Numbered from the stretch's first letter, positions 1-10,408 are shown. The stretch: 64,000 bases of DNA from Zasmidium citrigriseum (GCA_002786025.1 NHNW01000005.1:62001-126000), one strand, 5' to 3'. The notes: generated by a model not told the origin, from the letters alone. A program made the numbers and translations.

Positions 1-101
1 TCGTCCCTCTCTAGCACCGCCGCCGTTCTTGAACGTTCAGAGCTCAAGCAGCCTCTGCTACGGCATTTTCGCATGAAACAAGCCATTACCGCTTCCAGTC
101 C

Positions 102-1109
102 CTACTGGTGCCTCTTCCGTTTCTCAGCAGAACTCTCACGACCGTTCAAGTTCGGTTCCTCCTCCGCTCCTCTCTTCTTCGCTGATCCGTTGTTTTCTCC
201 CCGCAAAGGTGCAACGGCTGGGCCTTGGAACATGTTTTGGAAGACCTTCATGTGTGGGTGGAGCTCGAGAAAGTACTCGTTCAGCACCTCACGAGCGATC
301 TCGTTCTCCTTGCCCGCAAAAGCTAGCACCTTAGCTACGGTCTGACAGTCTTGTCGAGTCAAGGTGCCGTCCATAATGCTCCGCTCGAAAGCTTTGAGGT
401 CGAACACTTCCCTCGTCGAGGGACCGTTAGTAGCCATAGCACCTCTATCATGCTGGAAGACGGTGCCCTGCTGGTTCCCGGAACGGCTGGAGTCTGCAAC
501 AGCAGGCAAGGAAGAAGGAGTTAGGGCTTGCGATCGTGGTCGACTCTCAGTCTCGTCGTCGTTGTCATCGATGCGGATCTCTTCCTTGACGAACACCAAG
601 TCCTCTTCATCGTCCTCGTCCTGTCCCTCTTCAAGGCTTCCTGCCAGTCCCATTTTGGTGACAGTGGTAGTAGCCTGGTTCCTCTTCTTCGCATTCTCCT
701 CCTTCATCTTGTTCCATCTCTCCATCTCAGCGGCATGCTCGTCCCGCAGACGGTCTAGAACTGCCGGGGTACCGATCATGCGCTTACTATCCTGGATGGC
801 GGTCTCCATGTCCTCGCGGGACGTATCTCCATCGATGACAGTCGCCAGCTGGTTCTGATACGTCTCCAGCTTCTCGTGTTTGAGATGAGTGATGGCAGAG
901 TTCAGTCGTTCCTCGTGCCCATCGACATTCTTCTTAAGGCGGTAGACCTCGACCTGCAGGAGTACAACGTCCCGTAGCTGCTCGTTCCCAGGCAGGATAT
1001 CGCGCTTGGTGCTCGTGGGGGCACCAAGGCCAGTCTGAAGGGTCTGATGGTTCTTCTTGATCTGCTTCTTCAACTCGCGCGCCTGGCGACCGATCTCTTT
1101 TGGAGTCAT
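102..1109 (-). CDS. Hypothetical nuclear coiled-coil protein
   Basis: This is a single open frame of 335 codons. I start it at the ATG at 1107-1109 (MTPKEIGRQ...); the frame stays open further upstream, but that part is low-complexity His/Thr/Pro and looks like leader. Seen: a basic, helical N-terminal 130 residues with heptad-like spacing, a very acidic stretch (EEGQDEDDEEDLVFVKEE), a Ser/Pro-rich linker, then a helical segment around 'DLKAFERSIMDGTLTRQDC'. The C-terminus is Lys/Arg-rich (SAKKRG, EKRKRHQ) and could be a nuclear localisation signal. I recognise no enzymatic motif or named family. Inference: a nuclear scaffold or chromatin/transcription-associated protein. No intron is needed. 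Confidence 0.7.
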   Translation of the reverse strand: MTPKEIGRQARELKKQIKKNHQTLQTGLGAPTSTKRDILPGNEQLRDVVLLQVEVYRLKKNVDGHEERLNSAITHLKHEKLETYQNQLATVIDGDTSREDMETAIQDSKRMIGTPAVLDRLRDEHAAEMERWNKMKEENAKKRNQATTTVTKMGLAGSLEEGQDEDDEEDLVFVKEEIRIDDNDDETESRPRSQALTPSSLPAVADSSRSGNQQGTVFQHDRGAMATNGPSTREVFDLKAFERSIMDGTLTRQDCQTVAKVLAFAGKENEIAREVLNEYFLELHPHMKVFQNMFQGPAVAPLRGENNGSAKKRGAEEEPNLNGRESSAEKRKRHQ

Positions 1110-1538
1110 CTTCGCGGGAACTTGTGGGGGACTGTGGTTGATTGTTTGTGAGGTAGTGTGAGGAGTCCGGAGGGCACTGTGGTGGTTGTGGTGTGGTGTG
1201 GTGTGTCGTGGTCGTCGTAAGAGGTTGGAGCTTCCGCGAGCAAGAGGCAGACCATGAGCGGCTCCAAGAATCACATGCTACGGCACGACGAGCATGTCCA
1301 GCTTCTGACTGGATCGGGATTGCCCGCTTTCCTCACTAGGCTGCGCCTGCACATGCCTTACAATCGATGCAAATAACTTCATACCAGCCCCTCGCCTCAC
1401 TTCGGTCTACAATGTCTGTGGATGAGTAACGAAATTCGCTACAGAAATGCAGCCCTGCTTCGTCTTCGTTCTCTCTACTTGCCGTGTAGTCTCATTGCCT
1501 CACTGCTTGGCACGGTACCTCGGGTTCAAGCGAAACGG
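1110..1538. other. Intergenic stretch, no gene seen
   Basis: This stretch lies upstream of the 102-1109 gene and at the 3' end of the small membrane protein gene at 1539-2076. The first 100 bases contain GT-rich runs on the plus strand (CA-rich on the transcribed strand), which would be 5' leader. Nothing else is supported. Confidence 0.5.
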
Positions 1539-2076
1539 TCAAGAAGCATGGAAGGTTGAATCAAAGACAAGACTATTACCTTCCTTTATTGAAGGAATAA
1601 CCTCGTGTTTCTGCCCATTCTCCCCCTCCGCCTCTCTTTCCAACTTTCGCATTCCGGTGCTGAGGCTCGTGAGGTCGGTGAAGTAGGCTCGGCCGATGTC
1701 TTCCAGATTGCCCAGATGCTTCAACCGCTCCATCTGGTTCTTGGTCTCGTTCTTCTTTCTTTCGATCATCGTCGGGGTGTCTACGAATGGGTAAGGTGGG
1801 AGCATGGCTGCTGTGCGGTCAGTGGCATTTAGGGACGTGGCAGATGTTGCTTACATTTGAACCTGGCCAAGCAGACTTCTTCGTTGGAGAGGGTGCCCTC
1901 GGTCGGACAGATTCCGATGTTGCAGTCTGTATATCATAAGTCAACATCCGTCTTTTTCCAAGCGCACACTTCCACAGCTTACGTTTCAACAGATCGTCAT
2001 CGCAGTTCGCGACCAGGCCCACCAGGTATGCGATTGAGATACCGGCGAGTGCCAGGAGGGAGAATATGGCATGCAT
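1539..2076 (-). CDS. Small single-span membrane protein, tandem paralogue B
   Basis: Three exons on the minus strand: 2076-1983, 1926-1855 and 1810-1539, giving 145 residues. Exon 1 starts MHAIFSLLALAGISIAYLVG, a hydrophobic signal-anchor. Exon 2 encodes two Cys (CNIGIC), an acidic turn, and ends in ...ARFK. Exon 3 is a charged helical tail (ERKKNETKNQMERL...). Both introns have GTAAGC donors and normal AG acceptors, and frames join cleanly. The gene just upstream on the same strand (2212-2638) has the same plan: a 94-nt first exon ending in phase 1, a hydrophobic start, and 'K-(S)AMLP' at the third exon junction. I take them as tandem duplicates. Family not recognised. It probably sits in an endomembrane with a cytosolic helical tail. 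Confidence 0.6.
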
Positions 2077-2211
2077 GATGCCCTTGGCCTCTCTGCTGTG
2101 TTGTGTTGAGTATCGGGCTCTGATGAGCGAAGGTTGTCGAAATCTGGCCGCCTCCTCCCTTGCCGCAAAGGCCTCCATGTTCCACACCGGCCGATTCATG
2201 ACATAGGAGTC

Positions 2212-2638
2212 TCATGCTATTACACTCTCGACCTCCTTCATTGTGCGCATCTCTTCGTTGGTTGTATGGCGAATGAAGTTACCATATCCGTCCCGGTATC
2301 GATCTAGGCGCTCTTGGGTGTCCACCATCTCCTTCTTCAGGAACTCGGGCGTGAGATTGTGTGAGGGAAGCATTGCTGACGGGGTGTTAGCCATGTCCTG
2401 CAGAGTCTGTGGGAAATTTGGTCATCTTTGTAGTAGTCGACGCACGCTTCCTCGATCGACTTGACTCCACCGGCTGCGTTGACGGCTGAAGCTTGAGTGT
2501 TATTAGCCGCAACGGCAGCATGGTGCCGGCATTCTTTGACTTACGAAGGCGAGATTGCTTGTGATAGCTCGACGCTGCGCCGAACATGTATGCGATTGGG
2601 ATCATTGCGACCGCCAGCACGAAGAAGAGGAGATCCAT
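2212..2638 (-). CDS. Small single-span membrane protein, tandem paralogue A
   Basis: Proposed exons on the minus strand: 2638-2545, 2485-2426 and 2375-2212, giving 105 residues. Exon 1 begins MDLLFFVLAVAMIPIAYMFG, a signal-anchor; exon 3 is a charged helix (EFLKKEMVDTQERLDRYRD). Intron 1 is canonical (GTAAGT donor, GCTAATAAC branch, TTCAG acceptor). Intron 2 has a good branch (GGCTAAC) and acceptor (GTCAG), but the only boundary that restores frame and matches paralogue B gives a donor of AT rather than GT. Either this is a rare AT-AG intron, or the donor was lost and the gene is dying, or there is a base error. Without splicing, exon 2 runs into an early stop about 35 codons later. Function unknown. 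Confidence 0.5.
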
Positions 2639-4068
2639 CGTGTTGCTCGCTTCTGATGTGGTGAGGTGAGAAGGAGAATGCTTCTCGAATGAGACTTTGC
2701 GGCAATTTGTGCACAGACATTCTCAGATTCACGCATGTCTGCCTTGGGCACTCTGATCTCGACTTTCCCATTGAATTCGATCCTGCCGATGGAATCGCCC
2801 GGAATGATGCGACAGCGTAGGCTTCAATTGTATAAGCCATTCTTCCCAGACAACGGTATCAAGCCCACCGATAATCCTTTGGTCTAAGGCGTCTGCGTTT
2901 GGCTCCGTTTGCATGTGAAAGTTGGCGCTTGGGTAGGTTTGGCGAAACGGAAGTTTTCTTCTCTTCACAGCTAGGCATGCGGCTTACTCCTACTCCACTC
3001 CACGATATCTGCATCTAGCACCAATCTTCCTCGCTGTGTTCTCTTCACTGACACATATTCGCCGTGGCAAGGCCCCTCATGTCTGCCATCGGCTGCGGGA
3101 TGCCTGCCATCGGACTCTTCTTCGAGGTCGTCTTCATAGTAGACATGAAGCCTGGCAATGATTAGTCTCTGCTTCCCTATTACGAAACACTTCACCTCCT
3201 AACTTCATCTCAGCCATCGTGCCCTACTATTCGACATACTTCGCAGTTCGCACCTGCCGCAATGGATTCGTTGCGGGAGCCGGTCAGCGCTGCCATGGGC
3301 AGAACCTGAACAACCCCACCGAGTGCCGCCGTCATGCATTGGATGTCGCACACCACTCGAGCCAACCCCACTGCCGCACGCCCTCACCACGATGACTGTC
3401 ACGAAAAGATTGACGTACTTTCGGAGTTGGCCGAGACGGGTGTCATGTGGGTCGTATACAGGGAACAGAACTTGTAGCATCAATTAGATGACCTGCAACC
3501 ATTCCTTGACGCAATGCATACGCAAAGGCACCTCACTGCCGCGGACAATCTGCGACAGTCCACTGGTCGAATTGTGGAGGCTGTAAGAGAGGATTCGGAT
3601 CATCTCGCCTCTGACGACTTGCGTTCGCGGGCATTGGAAGCATCGAAGAGAATATTAGTTGGTGGATCAACACGCTGGCCTTGGAAGAGCAGCTGGAATA
3701 TGCTGTGGATCCAGAGCCGAAGAAAGCATCTTATACAAATAGTGATAACAAGAGACACATCTAATGCCCCTTTATCACTCTGCCGCTTGCCCGAAGTAAG
3801 CAAGTTGCTGCGCAGGATCTCGGATGTGTCAACAACTGCTTAGGAAGGATTTACTGTGTTGGTAACAGATCTCCACATCGTGCACAGACTTTGTGCTCGC
3901 CTTGGAGGCGATATCTAGAGGTTGATCAGCGCGGGTGTCGCGGAAGAAGCGTGCGAAAATGCAGTACTTGAGTTTGTGCAGCAAGCCTTACCTGCTTGCT
4001 GTTCGCGGTGACGTTGCAAATCGAAGCTGCTGGCTCTATTTTGATCTTGCAGGTGAAGGCCCACTCCT
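2639..4068. other. Stretch without a supported gene
   Basis: Short frames exist on both strands (for example minus-strand pieces at 2971-3195 and 3205-3483), but none shows consistent coding character, a recognisable domain, or clean splice sites joining it to a neighbour. The part near 3600-4068 may hold decayed 3' sequence of the pseudogene at 4069-5228. Confidence 0.4.
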
Positions 4069-5228
4069 TTAATACTTTCTGCACAGCATTTCCATGGGAT
4101 TCTCGATCGTCCGGCATCGCTCGAGTGTAAAAGTTAGCCATGGATCCTCTCTGAACTGCCGCTCTGCGTTGCGTGCAGCTTCCTCACTACCAGCAAAGTC
4201 TCGCGCTTCTACGCATGCCTTCTCATCCATCATATACAGATCTCTTCGAGCGCCTTCTGCGATGTCTTGGCAGTGTAGATGACTTCTGTTGAATCTTCTA
4301 CGTGCCCGCGGCGATCACGCTCGTCGAGCCACCAACAAGTCTGTACGGTCGTCCGTACTCTGCGAGATTCGTCCCCATACGGCCAACCCTTCTGTTTGTA
4401 CCATGTGCTGCTTTCCAGAAGTTTACGAGTGTACTGCAGGGTAGCAACCCCCTCCACAATCTTCGTCTCGAACCAGTCTTTGCTGACTTCGTACTGCTCC
4501 AAACCGTAAGAGTCGTGAAACTCGAAGACCTCCGGGTATGTGACGTTGTCGCGGTTTTCAGTCCGGCAGCGGAGCTACTCGTTGGCGAGAAACTCTTTTA
4601 AGCCTAAGGTAAGATTGCCGCCTGGAGTGAACAAGCTGTAGAGCGGGACCAGACCTCTGCATTCTTGAGGACCTCGAAGGTACCGTCGGAAGTGGATCGA
4701 TTGAACAGGAGAACTTGATCGAGGGTGGAGGCGCCATACGCGACATCGAGATCGAAGCCCATGCGGCTCAAACTTGCAGCAACGTGCGCAAATATCAATT
4801 GGGTGAGCTTGCGGTCCGTAGTGAACTCGTTCTGCGTCCGCAGGATAGCATACGACCGTCACCACGCCCATGGTTACAGTCATGAGCACCGCCGTCGCAA
4901 TCTTCTTGTCATTCGCCATACCCTCCAGCATGTACAGCAGCATCACGGCCATGCTGATGTAGACAGTTGCGTTTCCATTTCCTTTGCCGGACTCTCCACA
5001 GAGCAACCTGCCCGTCATTCTGCGGAGTCTCTGATTGGAGAGGCGTGGAGACGCCAAGACGGTTGGTCTCCAGTACTTGTTCCAGCTGTTTCTCGCGTGC
5101 AGCAGCAGCAGAAGTCTGACCAAGCAGCTACAGGTGATGGTACCAAATGCCACCACTCCGTGGATCGTATCTTCGCTGCTCAAGATGTCCTGCGTTGCCG
5201 CGACCAGAATTGGGGCAACGACGTACAT
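4069..5228 (-). pseudogene. Decayed multi-span membrane protein gene
   Basis: Coding-like pieces run in order on the minus strand. From the ATG at 5228 the frame encodes hydrophobic segments (MYVVAPILVAATQDIL; a Leu-rich span; YISMAVMLLYML). A plausible 46-nt intron (4877-4832) joins it in frame to 4831-4604 (ANEFTTDRKL..., AHVAASLSRMGFDLDVAYG). A one-base frameshift near 4650 then moves the frame, which meets TAG at 4577-4575 and continues open (TYPEVFEFHDSYGLEQY, ETKIVEGVATLQYTRKLL). After another frame change it ends with ...EARDFAGSEEAARNAERQF and a stop at 4071-4069. The pieces look like one ancestral protein with membrane spans and a soluble helical tail. The TAG is what a CAG-to-TAG change would give. 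Two extra unrecognised introns could explain part of this, so pseudogene status is likely rather than proven. Confidence 0.45.
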
Positions 5229-5820
5229 GAGGAGGTCCAAAATGACTTTGAGCTCCAGTAGACTGTAGGTGGGCCGAAGAAGCAGACTTCGTACTCCATC
5301 GGTGCAATTGTGGCTGTGTGGGTGTGGATGGTGCGAGGCGTGCTTCTGTCTACTGTCAGGTTGGTCTGGATATCGACCCGCTCGTGTGCGCTGCTTGTAG
5401 AACTGTAGTTTCGGGGTGGAAGTTGATGCTGCATTCGTTTCCGCGAACCCTCATGTGCGGTAGATTCCGCCAGCAGCGTTATTCGTGCTGAAATTGAAAC
5501 ACATTCCTTCCGTCTGCGCTTGCTGACGAATCCTTCAGCAAAACCAAGTCTGCAATGAGCACACGAGGTCTTTTGCCAAGATGTGAAAGGTTTTTGCCAG
5601 GATGTGAAAGCAGCATGTGCCTCTCGTATGGTTTCGTCTATCAATCAAAATGGAGGCATGTTCCGGAATCATATTCAATGGCAGAGCGCATTGTGAGCGG
5701 TATCGGTTCTCGCCTCTGATTGGCGTGACTTTTTACCGCAAGCGGCAGGAGGAAAAGCCGAGGCTCAGCCTTGCGCCAGTGCAGCCTCTCTGCTTCACTG
5801 CGCTCTCTATTCCGACACTC
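5229..5820. other. Intergenic stretch, possible leader of the 2EXR gene
   Basis: The frame of the downstream 2EXR gene is open back to about 5617, with another in-frame ATG at 5650, so part of this could be coding or 5' leader. A short direct repeat is visible: two copies of a TTTTGCCAgGATGTGAAAG-like unit at about 5573-5610. Nothing else is supported. Confidence 0.4.
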
Positions 5821-6975
5821 ATGGTTTTGCAAGAGGAGGTCCGTGTACGGCTCGAAAAGAACGACGATGCGCCTTGGGACGTGCTGCGCCGCGACATGGA
5901 CAAGGTCATCGTAACTGTCCTTGTTCTCAACGGGGCGATGACCTCTTCGAGGATAATGCAATGGGTGTTGAAGAATTACACCTGTTGCTGCGAGTTCACC
6001 TCATCTGTCGCGGCGGATCGCAACTTGCCCCATATTTTCCTCCGGAATGCTGATGTCCAGGTCCCCAATGCTGCCCAACACTTTGCCGACTTCCTGCGTG
6101 AATTCGATTCGGCCTTTCAGAGGGTCGATCTTCCCCTCACGGTCAACCTTGGCCTGACACCTCACCAGCATGTCTGGTCTATTCAACCTTACCAGGCCCA
6201 CCTCGTCTTGACTGGAGGATTTCGCCATGCCAATACGGTGTCGACTTCTTCTTCTTCGACTTCTACGACATCGCCATTCCTCGATCGCCTTCCCGCCGAG
6301 CTTCGCGACATAGTTTACGAGTATGTTCTCACCCTGCCCTACGAGAACATCATCGTGCGTCGATCCCAGACGCCTGCTTTTGCCCAAGCTATGACAGCGG
6401 CCACCAAATACGACGGCGTCATCCATCCCAGTGGCCGCGACACACTCTTCAGTCGACACTTCGGTCATCACCTACAGCTCCTCCAGGTCTCGAAGCAGGT
6501 CCGGGACGAGGCTTTGCCTGTGTTCTACCGCAGCCATACCTTCACCTTCGATGCCATGACGACGCTTCGTCGCTTTGTTGACGGTATCAACGCCATCGGC
6601 AGAGCCAAGTACATCCGTAAGATGGACATCCTCTACAACGTCGGTCATCACCATAACATCGCGGCCCGGACGTTTCGTGCCTTGAAGGAGTCCTCTGATT
6701 TCGACTGGGAGCGACTTGAGATCAAGATGCACGTTCGCAACAATTACCTGTCTTCACCCAGCATGTCCATCCCGGGCATTACGACCTTCTTCGGCATCCG
6801 CAACTTGCAGGACGTTCACTTTTCTGGCGAAGTGGAAGATCTTAATGCGAAGAAAGGTGTCATGATCAAGCAGAAAGCAAACACGGCGGACGAGACTCTT
6901 GCTGCTACCTCTCGGAAGAACCCTTCTCGAAAGGTTTCGGCAAAGAAGACTGGAGCCACGGCTGGTGGTCCGTAA
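5821..6975 (+). CDS. 2EXR domain protein
   Basis: Intronless, 384 residues if started at the ATG at 5821; an in-frame ATG at 5650 would add 57 residues of less protein-like sequence. The middle carries the 2EXR signature: FLDRLPAELRDIVYEYVL, then after a loop LLQVSKQVRDEALPVFYRS, FTFDAM and a conserved helical region (KYIRKMDILY). Family knowledge: 2EXR proteins are abundant and expanded in dothideomycetes, F-box-like in fold, and mostly of unknown function. The C-terminus is Lys/Ser-rich. Two decayed relatives lie in this window (15489-16086 and 26847-27923). A Ser/Thr run (TSSSSTSTTS) precedes the domain. Confidence 0.75.
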   Translation: MVLQEEVRVRLEKNDDAPWDVLRRDMDKVIVTVLVLNGAMTSSRIMQWVLKNYTCCCEFTSSVAADRNLPHIFLRNADVQVPNAAQHFADFLREFDSAFQRVDLPLTVNLGLTPHQHVWSIQPYQAHLVLTGGFRHANTVSTSSSSTSTTSPFLDRLPAELRDIVYEYVLTLPYENIIVRRSQTPAFAQAMTAATKYDGVIHPSGRDTLFSRHFGHHLQLLQVSKQVRDEALPVFYRSHTFTFDAMTTLRRFVDGINAIGRAKYIRKMDILYNVGHHHNIAARTFRALKESSDFDWERLEIKMHVRNNYLSSPSMSIPGITTFFGIRNLQDVHFSGEVEDLNAKKGVMIKQKANTADETLAATSRKNPSRKVSAKKTGATAGGP

Positions 6976-7061
6976 AGGCTATCAAGACGCAACGTACGTC
7001 CTGGTTGGGCATTGCCCTTCATCGTGTCTTCTTCTCGCTGCTGGGTAACGACCTTTCTCAG

Positions 7062-7709
7062 CAACACCAGTTCGGCGACTCTCGGTTCGATGCTGCATCT
7101 ATCCAGAGTCAGAATCCCAGAGAGAACGCCCCGACACGATCGTACCAGGCGTTCAGTCTACCACCAGAGGCCGCCCATGGAAATGCTGGTCACCTTCAGT
7201 ACACGGCACGGTCGTTCACCCTGATTCCCCTGAACGCCCACAGTCCCCCACGTTTTCCGCCCGATGACAGTCTCACACTCGCCGCCCAAGTCCGCTCCAT
7301 CCATCCATCCACCAACAGCGGCGCAATCCTCTCACCGCCTTCTCCCGAACCGCTCTCTGCCACTCCCCAAGAGCAACAGCTTACGCCAAACACCCCGCCA
7401 GCCCTCGATCCAATAACTAGCTCTCGTCTCGACATGTTTGCCGACATCGACGAGCAGCAGCTCATGGTTGAGACTCAAGCCATGGTTGATGACTACATCA
7501 GACGCCCTGAGGCACAGAAGAAGCGTGGGATGGCAGCCTCGCGACGGGCCTATGCGGCTTGGGAGTTCAATCGACGCCAGAGGCAAGAACGAAGGCGGCG
7601 TGAGCAGGCGAGGCGGCTTCAACAGCAGCAGAGAGACCATCAGGACCAGCAGTGGATTCTGGAAGAGGAGAGACGGAGTCGATGGCATGCAAGCAAGCGC
7701 AGTGAGTGA
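7062..7709 (+). CDS. Hypothetical protein with basic Arg/Gln-rich tail, 5' end unresolved
   Basis: An open frame with strong coding character ends at 7707-7709. It has a Pro-rich middle (PPSPEPLSATPQEQQ), a short acidic helix (ADIDEQQLMVETQAMVDDY) and a long Arg/Gln/Glu tail (RRQRQERRRREQARR). The frame has no ATG before 7434, so the start must be supplied by splicing. A candidate branch (GGTAACGACC) and acceptor (TTTCTCAG) end at 7061, just after the stop of the 2EXR gene, but no donor joins the two in frame cleanly. It is either a separate gene whose first exon I cannot place or a 3' exon of the 2EXR transcript. No family recognised; the tail could bind nucleic acid. Confidence 0.4.
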   Translation, partial: QHQFGDSRFDAASIQSQNPRENAPTRSYQAFSLPPEAAHGNAGHLQYTARSFTLIPLNAHSPPRFPPDDSLTLAAQVRSIHPSTNSGAILSPPSPEPLSATPQEQQLTPNTPPALDPITSSRLDMFADIDEQQLMVETQAMVDDYIRRPEAQKKRGMAASRRAYAAWEFNRRQRQERRRREQARRLQQQQRDHQDQQWILEEERRSRWHASKRSE

Positions 7710-8400
7710 TGGCAGTCACTTTGCGGTTCTCATGGCTGTCGACTTGAACTGGACTGAGCGCCAGTAGCTGGGATCTCTGTTTGGTGCGGCGGATGATTTC
7801 TTTCCCCAGATACACCTACATTAGACACCGACTATCCAGTATGACTTGAAATTCACCGGGATACCGACGCCAGCAGTCTCCTAGGATTATTCAAGACCCT
7901 TCTTCCGTACTGCATCAAGCGTGAGGTCAGATGTTTCGTTGATCGTACTGTTCAGGCACCGTCTCCAGTCTGAGCCATCCGGTCTGGCTTGCGGCCCTTC
8001 TCAGGCACGTTGAAATCGACGACCTTCTTTCTCTCCGGCGGACAAGAAGCAGCCAACTTGGCATAGAATCGACCTATTCTCCGTCCAGCAAGCCCAGACC
8101 ACGGCAATGAAGAGGCGGTTAGTGCATTGAGTGGTTCTGTCGAGAACAGAGAGCAGGACGTTAAGGAAGAGGTCACTCCCGAGATCGCATAGCAAGAAAA
8201 GGGTACCACCGGTGAGACATATCCTCAATCATCCTCTTCCCAGCTTTTGGACTTCGTCTTCAAACTGCGTTCGCCACGATCCACCGTTGCAGTCAACTCC
8301 AGCGACTGTGGCTTATAACCGAGACCAGCACTGTCCGCGCAGTGGCGCCGCCAGGAGTCCGGCATGCTTATCACGCATGGACATCTTCCGCTGTACTTGC
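7710..8400. other. Intergenic stretch, no gene seen
   Basis: Only short overlapping frames on both strands, without domain matches or splice structure. An upstream exon of the 8342-8782 frame may lie here. Confidence 0.35.
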
Positions 8401-8782
8401 ACTCCAGCCATTACATTCTCTAAGACGCCTGACTCAGGGAATCATTGAGTTCTTGCCTGGAGACATCGATGTTCGGGAGCATGGCACCGAGATCAGACAG
8501 GTTGGTCGAATGTACGAGTGCCGCACTGCGTTAGTACGGGCGTGGACATCTCCCAGCGGCGTCGATTTGCCAGGAACCTTCCTCCCGTTCGACTTTCCGG
8601 TCGAGTTCACCGCGTGGGAGAGAACCCGCAGCTGGCGCGACGGCGGACGGCATTGGCTGATGGCAAGCTGGCCTCCGATATGTCCATCTCCTCCCGTGAA
8701 AGAGGAGATAGACCTTGCCGACTATGCATTTGGTCTTTGGTCTGAGTGGATCCGCGACACCTCTCACACCTTCCACACTTGA
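8342..8782 (+). CDS. Hypothetical protein, 5' end unresolved
   Basis: The frame is open for 146 codons and ends at the TGA at 8780-8782. The last 110 residues look protein-coding: GIIEFLPGDIDVREHG, then a Trp-rich section (RAWTSPSG, TAWERTRSWRDGGRHWLMASW) and an acidic end (EEIDLADYAFGLWSEWI). The frame does not begin with ATG; the first ATG is internal (MYECRTAL), so an upstream exon is probably missing. No family recognised. It could be a surviving fragment of a larger gene, given the amount of decay nearby. Confidence 0.35.
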   Translation: MAPPGVRHAYHAWTSSAVLALQPLHSLRRLTQGIIEFLPGDIDVREHGTEIRQVGRMYECRTALVRAWTSPSGVDLPGTFLPFDFPVEFTAWERTRSWRDGGRHWLMASWPPICPSPPVKEEIDLADYAFGLWSEWIRDTSHTFHT

Positions 8783-9363
8783 GGTATCGATCTAGTCTGA
8801 TCTCGAACTCGATTGCAGTCTAACTGCGTACATAGGAGCCACAAGTTGCTAAGGAGTCTCATCGCTGAGCATTTTGCCTGCAGCCTTGAAATTAACTGAA
8901 GTGGAACAGCCATTAAGACGTATTTGCTTTCAATCAGGTTGTAAACCCTCTTGCCTGCTCTCTACCTTCAGATTTCGATCACAATCACTGAGCACCCGGA
9001 TACCCTTTCACGGCCGGACTTTTACCATTCGCCGTCGATGTACCCTCCCGCAACATTCACAACCGGAATGTCGGCTTTGAGTGAAGTCAGTCTCAGAATA
9101 GTTCGCTTTTGCATGTGATCGCTCGCTGACGAAAGGTGTGTTTGCGAGACTCAAACTTTTCAGCTTCTGATCATTGATACTCTCGCATCTCACGGCATCC
9201 ACATCGACACCCGTCGACACCGACACCAGAGAAACAACATAATATCCAATCGACGAAAGCCAACCCAGCATGCTGGGGTCTTCAAACCAGCGACGTGCCT
9301 CGTCGCAGACGCTCGGTCGAACTCCTCCTCCTCCAAGCCCGGTATCATCATTGACCTCATCAT
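8783..9363. other. Intergenic stretch, no gene seen
   Basis: No supported coding sequence, RNA gene or repeat was found. Confidence 0.4.
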
Positions 9364-9870
9364 TCAGCGACGGCTACCACGACGACGAATGCACCAGATA
9401 GACTCGCGACATCGATGACTATGTCGAGCGGGATGCCATCTCATCTCTCCAAGCCCCGGGACCGCTATTGGAGTGGTGTTGGGCATTCCCTCATCAATCA
9501 TCCACCCGCTCTTCCCGCCCTCGTCGACCAACTCCAGGGGCAAACCCATCAGCATCGTACTCTCGAAGAGGCGTCGCCAGTGCAGGATGTGGAGACGAAT
9601 CAAATAGAGGGTGACTTGCTGACCCAGGTTGGCTTCGATGCGATCCAATTTTTCCCTCTGTGCGCTGAAGAATTCTGCCGGTGAGGTCGATTGCAGCAAC
9701 TGCTGCACATGCCCAAGGAGTTCCTGGCGCTGCTGCTCGCCCTTCTTCGCATGACCGGGACCCTCTTGCTCATCGCATCTGCCGGCATCTCGAACACGTA
9801 TGACCCGCCTGCAGCGCATGCAACAACAGGCCGCCATCGCCTCCAACTCTACCAACCCCTTTCTCGCCAA
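9364..9870 (-). other. Coding-like fragment, helical
   Basis: The minus-strand frame has a coherent stretch in its middle: QELLGHVQQLLQSTSPAEFF, EKLDRIEANLGQQVTLYLIR, FESTMLMGLPLELV. It reads as an amphipathic helical protein rather than a random shadow. Start and end are unclear and the edges of the frame are low-quality. It could belong with the minus-strand fragment at 10409-10687, with the sequence between them lost or spliced. Function unknown. Confidence 0.25.
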
Positions 9871-9920
9871 ACTCCCTGATTTGGCAGTTCTCCATCGACA
9901 TTCAGCCTGACATTCCTGTC

Positions 9921-10200
9921 ATGCACGGGGCCGTTGTCCCTCACCCATACCGTTTCCGGTTTACCCAAGCATTCGACATGCCGGCAACCCGGTCTGTCTG
10001 CGTCAAGGCCTACCATGAGGTCACCAAACTCTTGTTCAAGGATATGGAGATGGTCTCTGCGTTCACGACCAGCAGCATCTCCTACCACACACTGCTGTGG
10101 GAGCCGGTCCCATACAACCTTGCCCAGTTCCCGCGCCAGATTGTCCAGACAATGTCAAACTTTCGTCTGGTCCTCGAGATCGACCTCCGCGCTTGCCGTT
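9921..10200 (+). other. Coding-like fragment, possibly 2EXR-related
   Basis: The plus-strand frame reads well for about 90 codons: PYRFRFTQAFDMPATRSVCV, KAYHEVTKLLFKDMEMVSAF, RQIVQTMSNFRLVLEIDLRA. After about 10190 the reading becomes poor. The pattern (residues around 'VKAYHEVTKLLFK' followed by a beta-helix region) recalls the second half of 2EXR domains, but the first conserved block is absent, so this is only a suggestion. Probably part of a broken gene. Confidence 0.25.
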
Positions 10201-10408
10201 ATGGCCCTGTTACTGGACAGCCTCACGATGCACAAGTTCACATGGTCGTTGACGGTGCCAACTACGGCTTGCGGTCTTTCTTCAATGGCTGCCATGGGCA
10301 ATCCAGCATGTCTCGATGGCATGCAGCATCTGGTGGAGGAACGTGGCCGGGCCGTGGACAGGAGGATGTTGGCCAAGCTTCGTTGCAACCAAACGGAACT
10401 CAATCGAT

